From assembly GCA_900208305.1 (NCBI GenBank), contig OAPG01000019.1, positions 310,001-374,000 of the forward strand: a DNA stretch of 64,000 bases. Direction: 5' to 3'. The notes beneath the pieces were generated by a model that was not told where the DNA came from, did no database searches, and saw nothing but the letters and a program-made list of their open reading frames with translations. The stretch comes from Melanopsichium pennsylvanicum. Taxonomy: Eukaryota > Basidiomycota > Ustilaginomycetes > Ustilaginales. Within the stretch, counting starts at the first letter, position 1. Every line of letters starts with the position of its first letter. The position numbers and the translations under genes were made by a program. Positions 1 to 9,518 of the stretch are shown here, one piece after another.

Positions 1-2898
1 CCTTCGACTTGGTTGCAATTGTCCTCCACTCTGCTCCGTTGCTGCTCTACGAGATGGAGTATTGGCCACGTTGGCTCCGAAATCCTGCTGCATCTGCATC
101 CGACGCCTCATCTGTTCCGCCGCAGCTGCATTCGGTGTCGCTCGGATGGAGTTCATTCTATCATCATCTTCATCATCATCATCGTCATCATAGTAGTAGT
201 CTGCGTCTCGCTGGGCTTGTCTACCACCAGCCGAGGTAGCCATGAGATTACGACGACCCGCAGACTCATCGTCAAATATCGTATCATCGATCGAGTAGCC
301 TCGCTGCGGCATGTTGGGCCGGAGAAGCCGAGGTGGCGCGTAAGGAGCTCCTCCTGCAGGATTCGCAGGATAAGGCTGGAAGCCCTCTTGCATCAAATCA
401 CCCGTAGAGGGTGTTTGGGGCTCATCATCCATCAGATTGACCGATCTTCGACCTCCTTGTCGCTGGCCAGGGAAGCTGGCCGCGCATGCTTGTTGCGTTG
501 TGTTTTCCGATGTGTCCAGAGATCCAAACAACCCGCCAAAGAGCTTAGATCTGGAGGTCGATGTGGGCATCATGCCAGTAGCGCCATCATTAGAGGATGG
601 TGCTGGCGAGTGCTGTCGCTCGGTGGATGTGCCGCTTTCGTTGTTGCTGGGCGTGCGAATGCCTTCAATGCCCTCATTGATAAGCCTGCCAAGTGCTCCC
701 ATGGGCCGACTGAGACCAGTTCGTGCGGCTTCGCCCGTACGAAGGAAGAACGCGCGCGTATCATCGGCAAGCGAAGCTGCCATGGGCGTGAATGGGAGCG
801 CTTTGGCGGCCTCCTCGCCTGCCCCAGCCGGAGCTGAGACGCTGCTGGCGCTGACGCTGCGTTGATGCTGTGGTGGATTTCCGTTCGGCGAATGTGCGCC
901 CCTCGGTGGAGGCGTTGATGATGGGGCAAGTAAGCAGGCTTCTGTTTGCGCTGACGATTCAGGTTCTGGCAACGCCGAGACGGCCTCTTCAAAGCACATC
1001 TCGAACTCTTCCTGCGTGATATTGCTGAGCGAAGTGTAGTCCATGGTCTCGATGAAAGCGATGGCTCCCATCAGACTTGAAAGGTAGTAGCCCGACTCGC
1101 TCGAGAGACGGTCCGGATTACGGAAGCGGCTGATATACTCGACATTCGAGATGAGGTGTTCAGGGTTCGCCTTGAGGACCACGAAGATGAGCACAGGGAT
1201 GAACGTATCTGCGTTCTCTTGCGATGAAAGATGTCGGATCATGCCAAAGATGACCTTGCAGCAATTCAGGATGCAGATGAGCTTGTCCCGAGGTGCTTTG
1301 TAATGATTGATCTTGAGCAGTTCTTGGATCGAAAACTCTATGAAGCCGCGCGAATGGTCGCCCACTGGCACGTCCAGATGCTCCTCGCTCAACCAGCCGA
1401 AAAGGCCGATGCGCTGTGTCAGCACCCTGTCGCGTTCCAGATCGTCCGTCTGTACAGCCCAACGCCCTTCCTTGCGGACGGCGGGGGTGAAAGTGTAAGG
1501 ATAGAGTCGGTTCATGACGAGTTTCTCCATAGCCTCCTTGGCATTCTCAAAGTCGCTGTCGCTGAGATTCTTCCACACGTCGCACTCCCGCATGCGAGCT
1601 GCAATAAAGTCGAGGAAGTCAAATATGAGCTTGATCTGATCTTGAGTGCGATACGGCTTCTTGGCGAATCCTTTGATGAAGCTGCGGACGTATTCGCCAA
1701 CAGGCTGAGCGCTTCGGTGCTTCATTTGCTCGAGGAATCGGTTGAAGTCGAATGGCAGCTCTTCGCTCGCCTGTGTTGCTGGAGGCGGTCCCTTGCCGAT
1801 CTTGATGCCACCGCGGGATGAGCTCGAATCAGCCTTAGCTTCTGTGCTCTTCTCGTTGAAGGCTTCGGCGCTCTGATCCGCACTCGTAGAGGCTACGATA
1901 GCTTGTTCGTTCTTGGAAGGTGCGTGCTTCCTGGTTCGTTCAGCATCGGCACCGACATTCGACCCAAGCTTCTCCTTGTCCTTTGAAGGTGCGGCACGGA
2001 GCTCTTCTCGGGCATTTTCGGTTGGTGTCGCGATGCGCCGAGGAGTATCCGTGGATGAGCGCAGCGCGGGCGAGTCTCGACCAAAGGCATGTGCCACGGC
2101 TGTTACACTTTCAAGATCCGCTAGTGATTCTCTGCCAGGCCTTTGCGCAATAGATGTCGAGGGAAGGTCTGGCAGGGCAGCGCCTCGCGGTGTGCCGCTG
2201 CTCTCTGGCTTTTCTGTTGGTTCCGGGTCTCCTTTGCTTGGTGGTGTCGGTGGTGATGAGAGGCTCTGGTCAGCCTTTGAGTCTTCCTCGAGCTCGGCCG
2301 GCTGATTAGTCCTCATCTTCTGGATTGATGCCTCTGCATCCGATTCTGTGGAGGCGTGAGAAGTTGGGCATCTCGGAGCAGCCACATTCTCCTTCTCTTT
2401 TTGCCAACTGGATTCTGCAGCGACCAGAGTCTCCGTAGTCGGCCTGCTCATCGATGTTTCAGGTGTGTCGCTGCTGTCGAAAGCAGCTAACTCCTGATCC
2501 TTTTCGCAGGAGTTCGAATATGTCTCTCTGACGACCGCTTGCATTCCTCTGTCTTCCGTCTCATTCTGTGAAGGCTTCGTTGCCGGGTCCTGAGTGGCTT
2601 CTTTGGCCCCTGTTGCGCTAAGGGATGTATCCGTATCTGCGACTGAGGTATGAGACTTCTCTGTAGCAGAAACTCCTTCCTCGGCGAGGTTGAGCTTATC
2701 CATGTTGCCGATCAAAGCTTCTCTTGAATTCGAATATTGTTTCGGCTCCTCCTCCTGCGTCTGCTCGGTTGCTATCGGCTCTTCCGCTGCAGTATCTTTG
2801 TCGAAGCCAGGCTCGGCGGTTGGTTCGGAGAAAATAACATTCTGGTCAGCTCCTTCGTTCGGAACTGAGGTGGCATTCTGTTCGCTCTCTGACGCCAT
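1..2898 (-). CDS. VPS9: VPS9-domain Rab5-family GEF (3' end beyond window)
   Basis: The reading frame is open from an ATG at 2898 to the left edge (966 codons, no stop seen), so the C-terminus is missing. Residues about 1-370 are Ser/Thr/Glu-rich and look disordered. Residues about 375-630 match the VPS9 fold: an N-terminal helical part (FNRFLEQMKHRSAQPVGEY), then a core with DTFIPVLIFVVLKANPEHL and RNPDRLSSESGYYLSSLMGA, which carries the conserved Asp/Pro/Tyr pattern of Rabex-5/Vps9 proteins. Known VPS9 proteins exchange GDP for GTP on Rab5/Vps21 on endosomes. The visible C-terminal part is low complexity with poly-Asp (DDDEDDD, about residues 907-913). Yeast Vps9 ends with a CUE ubiquitin-binding domain; whether one exists here lies outside the window. 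The family call is firm; orthology to yeast VPS9 rather than another VPS9 protein is likely but not proven. Confidence 0.85.
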   Translation of the reverse strand, partial: MASESEQNATSVPNEGADQNVIFSEPTAEPGFDKDTAAEEPIATEQTQEEEPKQYSNSREALIGNMDKLNLAEEGVSATEKSHTSVADTDTSLSATGAKEATQDPATKPSQNETEDRGMQAVVRETYSNSCEKDQELAAFDSSDTPETSMSRPTTETLVAAESSWQKEKENVAAPRCPTSHASTESDAEASIQKMRTNQPAELEEDSKADQSLSSPPTPPSKGDPEPTEKPESSGTPRGAALPDLPSTSIAQRPGRESLADLESVTAVAHAFGRDSPALRSSTDTPRRIATPTENAREELRAAPSKDKEKLGSNVGADAERTRKHAPSKNEQAIVASTSADQSAEAFNEKSTEAKADSSSSRGGIKIGKGPPPATQASEELPFDFNRFLEQMKHRSAQPVGEYVRSFIKGFAKKPYRTQDQIKLIFDFLDFIAARMRECDVWKNLSDSDFENAKEAMEKLVMNRLYPYTFTPAVRKEGRWAVQTDDLERDRVLTQRIGLFGWLSEEHLDVPVGDHSRGFIEFSIQELLKINHYKAPRDKLICILNCCKVIFGMIRHLSSQENADTFIPVLIFVVLKANPEHLISNVEYISRFRNPDRLSSESGYYLSSLMGAIAFIETMDYTSLSNITQEEFEMCFEEAVSALPEPESSAQTEACLLAPSSTPPPRGAHSPNGNPPQHQRSVSASSVSAPAGAGEEAAKALPFTPMAASLADDTRAFFLRTGEAARTGLSRPMGALGRLINEGIEGIRTPSNNESGTSTERQHSPAPSSNDGATGMMPTSTSRSKLFGGLFGSLDTSENTTQQACAASFPGQRQGGRRSVNLMDDEPQTPSTGDLMQEGFQPYPANPAGGAPYAPPRLLRPNMPQRGYSIDDTIFDDESAGRRNLMATSAGGRQAQRDADYYYDDDDDDEDDDRMNSIRATPNAAAAEQMRRRMQMQQDFGANVANTPSRRAATEQSGGQLQPSRR

Positions 2899-3375
2899 GA
2901 TGAGTTCCGGTGGTCTCCAGGAAGGGATCAAAGGTGAGCACCAGGTCTAAATGGTGTGGTAGAGAGCCCAAAAGCGCAAGAGTAACACAATTTCACGGTG
3001 TGTTGGTCGCGGGCCGAGAAAAGCGCAAAATGGGCTCAGTTGCGTGTGTGCATTTTTAAAACGCACGTTCCAGGCGCATCGTTCCGACGTTTCACAGCGC
3101 CGCAATCACGATAACGCTCTTCATCGTCACTCCATTTTATCATCGGCACCTTCCGAACCAGACACCTTCATTCTACAATTCTACCAACGCGATGGACAGG
3201 AGACGGTCAGCACAGGCCCTGGCATCTCGCAGTCCACTCTGCAAACGCTTGATCTTCATGCGAAACGACAATGGCAGTCAAACGTTAATATCACATAGCA
3301 ATTGAGAAGCGGAGCGATCTCACCGCATTCGATTAGAGCGGGGGCGGTGTTGTCTACATTCAAATGCTTTGGTAA
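2899..3375. other. Intergenic, 5' of the VPS9 gene and 3' of the Ctr gene
   Basis: No gene is supported. It should hold the VPS9 promoter and the end of the copper transporter transcript. A short open frame at 3044-3298 has no recognisable content. Confidence 0.5.
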
Positions 3376-4300
3376 TCAGATACAGCAAGCCCCAGTTCCA
3401 TAGCCATGGTCGGGCAGCGTCACTACGTGGCTTTTGAGGTGGTTATCATCGCCTGAGCCACTCGAAATACTGGTGGTGTCCTTGCCCGCGCTGGTCTGAC
3501 AGCAAGATGGACCGGCAGCTTTATTTGATGCCATCGCAGCACCAGCCTCTGAAGAACAGCTGCTGCCCATCGCGTCCGTGTCGATCAGGTGCGACGATCC
3601 AAGCGTGTCCCACGTCGAGAAAAAGTGGCCAAATATACCGCCGAGGATGATCGCAATAAGGATGTAGCCATTAAAGGTCATCCCGATCAACATGACGAGG
3701 TACTGCGCATTTGGAAAATGATATCAGAGAAAGGTCGAGGTCAGCCTCATGTCTCGGTGATTCATGAAGAAGCAGGGGTCTGGGACAGATACTTACAGCA
3801 CCGGTAAATTGCACACCATACAATAGCGAGCGCAGGAGTTGCTGCCACATCGCGGGGCGGAAGCGCATCGAGTCGAGAGCGGCCTGACGGCAACCTGACC
3901 TGCCCGTAGGAATACCGAAGAAGATCGTGTCGAGCTGTTCCAGCTTCTGACTCACCGTCGAGCGGTCCTGCGATGCATCTGCTTGCGCCAGACGTGTGGC
4001 CATCTCTGTCTTGAGGTGTTGGGTCCGGCGTCTGGTCTCTCGTCTCTGGATCATGGCTCTCTCGAGAATGTATCGGTCAAACTCGCGACTCCATCTTCGC
4101 ACGGTCTCGATCAGGAAGACGATCAGAAAGACACCGATGCACGTGCCGGCGAACTGGGCTTCAGTCTTGACGTGCCACGAAGAGGTAAGAACACAAGTAC
4201 CAATGGTTTGCCAGTTGCCGAGCATGAGCATGCTGCAAGATTCCGAAGCAGAATCACTCATACCAGACATGCCAGACATGGCGCTCATGCTAGAAGTCAT
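3376..4300 (-). CDS. Ctr-family copper transporter, two exons
   Basis: Exon 1 is 4300..3797 and exon 2 is 3702..3376, giving 276 aa. The intron (3703..3796, 94 nt) has GTAAGT and GCAG ends and a CTGAC branch-like site. The start at 4300 was chosen because it opens a Met-rich N-terminus (MTSSMSAMSGMSGMS), as in Ctr proteins, and no ATG lies upstream in the frame. The first membrane segment follows (about residues 43-62, TCIGVFLIVFLIETV). A basic cytoplasmic loop is followed by the second, with the MxxxM signature (YLVMLIGM) right after the splice junction, and the third with GxxxG (GGIFG). This is the standard three-TM Cu(I) importer that works as a trimer. The tail is Ser/Cys-rich and ends in a CC pair, compatible with copper hand-over or regulation. 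Plasma membrane versus vacuolar location cannot be told. Confidence 0.9.
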
Positions 4301-6178
4301 GATGTGGGGTGATCGAGCTGCCAGAGATTGTCGATGTTGATATCGCTTGTCGTACAGACACTTGATAAGAACAATGTCGATCAAGGTCAATCAGATGAAG
4401 TGGTGAACGTTGTGAAGAGGGTTGCTCGGTGGTTATGGCGAGGCAGAAGGTCTCAAAGATTGGCGGCTGATGCGAAGAGTTTGAGGGTGCTGTTTATAGG
4501 ATGTCAGCGCCAAGTCGACTCCAGTTGCTTTTCAAAAGGCAGCGAGAAGCAGAGGGGATGCTGGTCGGAATAGCTTTCGAAAGTGCCCGTTGTAAGAAAT
4601 CCTGATTCGGGTGCTTTACGCAAGATCAATGTGACTTCGAGTCAAGGTCTATGTCGAGAGTAAACGCCAAGATGAGCGGTTCGTGCTGTGTTCGCGGAAG
4701 AAACCTCGTGGGTTGATCGAGTTTGGTCGAAGCGGTGCGTGCGATGTGAGCCGAAGCCGCGAGATGCAGAGAATTGGGTTGAGAATCCCGAACGTCGCGG
4801 TGACACGAGATAGGAGAGCAGGATGGTGGGTGTTCAAAGAGGATGTCGTCGGTCTACAGAGGTGTCTAGGCAAGAAAGATCAGGAGTCTCATCTTGCTGA
4901 GACTTGCGGCGCATTGCAGATGAGGAGCGTGATGAGCTGTAAGACACATTTGCCGATGGAGCAGCGAGCAAGCGGGCCGCAAAAGACAGAAATGCGCCGT
5001 GCTCGGAGCGTTTCTCTTCCTACACACGACGCTGATCCTTCCATCACTACTCTAGAGTATGTGCTGTCGGCGTTCAGGGTGAGCCTAAACGAGCTTCGTC
5101 TATCATTTCGGAGCATTTTTTTCGCGCAAAGGGAAGCTGGTCGCGAAATTTGGGGAAGCAGCAGCCGAGCGCGGCGATCTGTTTCGTCGGATCTGTCAAG
5201 CGAAACCCTCCGAGTTGTGTCTTCTCTCCACCTCCAGAACAAACCAAGGCCGCTGTCACTGCCAAATGGAGGCTCGCCAAAACCCTCTCTAGCTGGTGGA
5301 GAGTAGCAATGCCCAATTGACTTCAAATACTTGCTGTTCATGATCAGATCAAGTCTTTCAAATCAGTTCCAATAGCGACTCACATTGTAAAAAGTCTGAC
5401 TTCTTGTACAGTGAGTCAGGCTTAAGCCAGACAGCTTGCCTGTTAGATCCTAGGCAGAAGTAAGGCTGTGTTAGTGCCCCACCAACCGTAGTCCAAAGAG
5501 TGGGCGCTCGGCCCCCTCCTCCCGATTGAGCAACCGTCGCGATCAAGCCACGACCGATCCTCTCCGGATCCCTCAGCACCACTCAGTACAAGTAGACTAT
5601 TTCTGATCACCATCATTGTGTAGATGCCTCTCACACAAGCTCTAACCTTCCTGCGCCAAGCTGCCCAGCATTCCTGCACACCAGCAGTACAAGACCCTTG
5701 GTGCATTTCTAACACATGCCTGCCTGAGCCAGGAGTCAAGCTTTGTCTTCACAATGTGACTGCTTCTCACAAACACCGCGAAGCGCAAATCATGATCCGT
5801 CGCAACTATTCACGATCATCTTGGACCTGGCGAAGGATGTCGAGCGTGCGTTTTGAGAATTATTTTCAAATTGATTCAAAAGCCTCGGGGAAGTGTATTA
5901 GCTACCATACATCATGGCTGCCAGCAGGAAGGTGGTACATATGTTTGTAGAATACATAGAGCACAGGTAGCGGATTAAGTGTATCGTTGTCCTGATGGAG
6001 GAAGGCTTCCACCGCTTCGCCAAAGCCCGTAGGGAGAAAACAGACGACGCGGTGTTATTGTGACGAATTGGAGTGGGTGGCATCAACGGTCAGCCGGGAA
6101 GACAGAGCGTAACACTGCCTTACCGTACGAATGTCATCTTCACGGCATTAATACCCTGCTGATCATGTCGGATGCAGG
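4301..6178. other. Intergenic region upstream of the copper transporter
   Basis: About 1.9 kb without a supportable gene. Several open frames of 60-207 codons exist on both strands (for example 4683-5306 +) but show no domain, no hydrophobic pattern and no fungal-like composition. The Ctr promoter must lie in the low-coordinate half. I could not define a copper-responsive element by eye. Confidence 0.45.
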
Positions 6179-7675
6179 CTAGAGGGGCCGAAAAGGCAGC
6201 TTTTCCTCTCGCTGCTGCGAGTAAGCAGCATGCTTTGGCGCAATGGGGCGAGGCCGAAACTCTAACTGCATTTGCACTGTGGGGGCGCTCGATTGAAGGG
6301 AATACTGCTGGGTAGGATTATACATGCTAGGTTCTGTGCTTTGGAGACGAGGTTGGGACGGAATCTGAAAGTAGGCGGGATGCTGCGATGTAGCGGAATG
6401 AACGTCAAGCTCGTCTTGCAGCTCCTGGTGGGGATGCCGCTGCTGATCGGGATTCAGAAGCTGCTGATCGTCAAGTGCAGACTTCTTCTCTGGATGATGT
6501 CGGTACTGTGGCCGAGAGCATTCGTCCACGGAACCAGAATCCGGCTGGATCGAAGAAGAGGCCGAGGTGAGTGTCTTGCGAACGCAATCCTCCTCCATGG
6601 CAGGCTGCACCTTACCCTTTTTCGAGGCGGATGGACTACCTTTCTTACTTGGGGGTGTTGCTCTCTTGGTGCTCTTCACCACGAGCGCAGAGCTAGGTGT
6701 CTCGCCGGTAGCTTTCCGGATCTGCTCCTTCTTGACCTTGGAAGCAAGCTCGAGCATCGTCTCCATGCCTGCGCGAAACTCGGCCCTCATAGCGTCGAGA
6801 GTCGCTTTGACTTCCTGCTGCCACATAGCGGCCGCTTCCTCCAGCGTCTTGATACGACTGAAGATGGTTTCCCTCTCTTCGGAAGCTCCGACAACCTTTT
6901 CCGTGATTTGTACCTGGAGAGGAAGGATCTGGTGCACTTGCGACCTCACACCATCCTGCTCCCGACGACTCTCCTCGATACGAGCAGACATAGCCTTGAG
7001 ATCTGTCTGCATCACTTGCATCCGATTCTCTGATACCAGCCAAAAGCAGTGGATGCTCTCTTCGATCTTCTCGAGCCTAGCTGCATCAACTTGACTAGGG
7101 GCGTCTCTGGACACTCTGACCGAAGGAGCGTTCGCGCGCTCGGGAGCATGGTGCGACGCTGGACGAAGCTCGACAGGTGACGGTGCGAAGTTAGCGGGCG
7201 TGCCGAACGCGGAAAGTTGGTGCGTACTGCTTGGTTTGGCAATTCTCATGTCACGAAGTGATGGCATGTGCATACTTGAGGAGGATTCCACCACCGGGCA
7301 AGACTCGCTAGACTCGTAAGAGCTGCTCGAGCGTGAAGAGGTGGTCGCACTCGAGCGATGGCTGGTAGAACGAAACTCAAAGTACTCTTGGCAGGAGCTG
7401 GCGGTCTCTTGATCCTCGTGCGGAGGCGGAAAAAGCGCAATGAGTGCATCGCTTGGGTTGAACGAAGGGTGAGGGATGCCGTCCCTGAGATGCTCGGACT
7501 CGAACTTCTGACACACGGCCTGAATAGAGTCGGCCTGACTATTTCTACGGTCGATCCGTTGCTCGGAGGCAGGATCGAAGCCCTGCAGGTGCTGATACAT
7601 CGAGTCTTGCTCTAGCGAGCTGCTACCCTGGCTATCATATGCAGAAGACTGCGAGGAGCTCATCTCGGCAGGCAT
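6179..7675 (-). CDS. Disordered protein with central coiled coil, function unknown
   Basis: Single exon, 498 aa, from an ATG at 7675. I do not recognise a family. Residues 1-190 are Ser/Pro/Gln-rich. Residues about 195-320 are a charged helical stretch with heptad character (from VDAARLEKIEESIHCF to ASKVKKEQIRK), predicted coiled coil. Residues about 330-355 form a basic patch (PSKKGSPSASKKGK) that could contact nucleic acid or act as a nuclear signal. The C-terminal 130 residues are Gln/Pro/His-rich and end in KLPFRPL. This layout, a lone central coiled coil in disorder with a basic segment, is seen in several nuclear scaffold proteins, including Mer2/IHO1-type meiotic proteins, but no signature residues let me assign it. 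It is transcribed divergently from the Dsl1/ZW10 gene. Confidence 0.7.
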   Translation of the reverse strand: MPAEMSSSQSSAYDSQGSSSLEQDSMYQHLQGFDPASEQRIDRRNSQADSIQAVCQKFESEHLRDGIPHPSFNPSDALIALFPPPHEDQETASSCQEYFEFRSTSHRSSATTSSRSSSSYESSESCPVVESSSSMHMPSLRDMRIAKPSSTHQLSAFGTPANFAPSPVELRPASHHAPERANAPSVRVSRDAPSQVDAARLEKIEESIHCFWLVSENRMQVMQTDLKAMSARIEESRREQDGVRSQVHQILPLQVQITEKVVGASEERETIFSRIKTLEEAAAMWQQEVKATLDAMRAEFRAGMETMLELASKVKKEQIRKATGETPSSALVVKSTKRATPPSKKGSPSASKKGKVQPAMEEDCVRKTLTSASSSIQPDSGSVDECSRPQYRHHPEKKSALDDQQLLNPDQQRHPHQELQDELDVHSATSQHPAYFQIPSQPRLQSTEPSMYNPTQQYSLQSSAPTVQMQLEFRPRPIAPKHAAYSQQREEKLPFRPL

Positions 7676-9518
7676 GAGTTAGGGGACTCCCTTGGAGGGC
7701 TTTGTTGAGGCGAATGGGAGACGGCGAGGGCAAGGGGGTTCCGAGAATCCTTCTTTAAGAATTGCAGCTACGATCTGGATACGTGTGTAGTAGGTGCGTA
7801 CGGTCTTGGAATCTGTAGAGTGTACAAGGGGCTACTGATACTTGACACTCGACGCTCGAGCGCTTCTGCTCAAGGCAGGGTACACGCTGCCGATGTATCT
7901 CGTTGGAAAGGCTTCCGCTTCAGGCCGTGCGGCGATGACGGCGATTCCGCTCGAGACGTCACTCGACCAGTGTTATTGGGGCTTTGACACGGAAAAACAA
8001 AGGCAGACGACCGATAGCGGTCAGGTAGAGTCAAGCGAAAGCTAGAAGAAGCAATCGAGCCATACATGATTTGCAAGCAGGTCAAAGACCAATTACTGGC
8101 TTGCCGCACGTCGTATTGTGGGCGGTGTATCGCGACTGATCTTCATAACGGAAGTCATTCTGACGCAGGACGACAAGCTGCAAGTTTTTACGAATCTAGG
8201 TTGTGGTGCACGTTCGGTCCAAGTCAGACGCACGTCAAGCTTGTTTTTGGGCATCGCGACCCCTTGCAATGGGACAAGGATCCTTGGCATTCGGCATTTA
8301 GCGGACGTCAAGAGTGCATCGGGCCGACAAGGTGGCCTATCTATTGCCCTGTTAGAAGCTGCAGGGCGGACTTCGGGAGCAGCAGAGGCGCAATTGAACG
8401 GCAAGAAACGAACTGCATACTGTACGGCATGTCGAATGCCTAAGCCACATTAAGGTATAAAGCTTGACTCTGGTTTCATTTGTTTGCATCGGCAGCGTCC
8501 TCAGCCTTTGCGCATCGACATGCTCCATTGTCTCACGTTGCTTATCTTAAGCTCAAGTATGCCACTGGAGCCTAAGCAACCAAAAACAAGTTGTGATGAG
8601 AGGTCTGGCAGATAGATTCCGAGTCAGGGGTGGAAGACTGGCATGCTTGGCCACAAAGATCGACGGACTCAACAGATGTTCAACAAAGCACCTTCAGCTG
8701 TACATCGACTCTCAATATCGTGCCTGATGATACTCCTGATGGTACTTGATTAAATACCTGGTTTGTCATCATAAAGAAACGCTGGCATCTGATACAGTGA
8801 GTCAAGGTTGTCGCCATCGGTCAATAAGAATAGAATTTGATTCCAAGCGAAGTGATCGGCGTGTGATCTCAAATCCCGCGTCGCCAATGACCCAGTCGAG
8901 AGAGTCTGTATTGATTCCTCGCCGACCCGCGAGGTGGGAACGGCTGGAAGAAAAGTTAGAGTGTGGACAGAGCGAACAAGCTCGATAGATGGATGGATGA
9001 TGACCACCAAAGCTCGAGTTTGGCTTTGCATTCAGCTGTGCGTTGGTCTCTGCTACGCTCAAGCCATGTGCAATTTGGACCAGAGCTGACGCTCAGTAGA
9101 TCGAAATTGCACTTTAAATTGCACTTTTTTTTGAATTTGTCGACGTGTGAAATTGACCGCTGCGCTGCCCAATCTTGATACCGTCACGCAATCCTCCATT
9201 ACTCCATCTACTTCACAATAATCACTACACTTCTTCCGTTCACACCGGCATCGGCTCCTTCTCATCCCGGCTTGTGAGACTACTGGACTTTCCTGCACAC
9301 ACCTGCATATCGCTAGGGAACCTCGTCCAGTCTGTTCTTGGCCAGAAACGCAGCACTCGACAGCAGCTAGCACCTTTCTTCTCGACGACAGCACAAGCCT
9401 TGCAGCGCCGCTTTGCTTGGAACTTTCATTGTATTGGCAGCCTTACGGCCATGCAGCTTCAAGGAACAGGTTGCTCATGATATCACTTGACTCGCTACTC
9501 CCGTATACTCGTTGCACA
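7676..9518. other. Divergent intergenic region
   Basis: About 1.8 kb between two divergently transcribed genes, so it contains both promoters. Open frames at 7842-8453 and 8746-9178 lack recognisable content. The stretch just before 9519 is rich in C and T, common for fungal promoters and 5' leaders. Confidence 0.45.

Noticed and set aside
13..837. A 274-codon plus-strand frame at the left edge.
   Set aside because: It shares codon boundaries with the VPS9 frame on the minus strand and is its complement.
4683..5306. A 207-codon frame upstream of the copper transporter.
   Set aside because: No domain, no hydrophobic pattern, atypical composition, and opposing frames are equally open.
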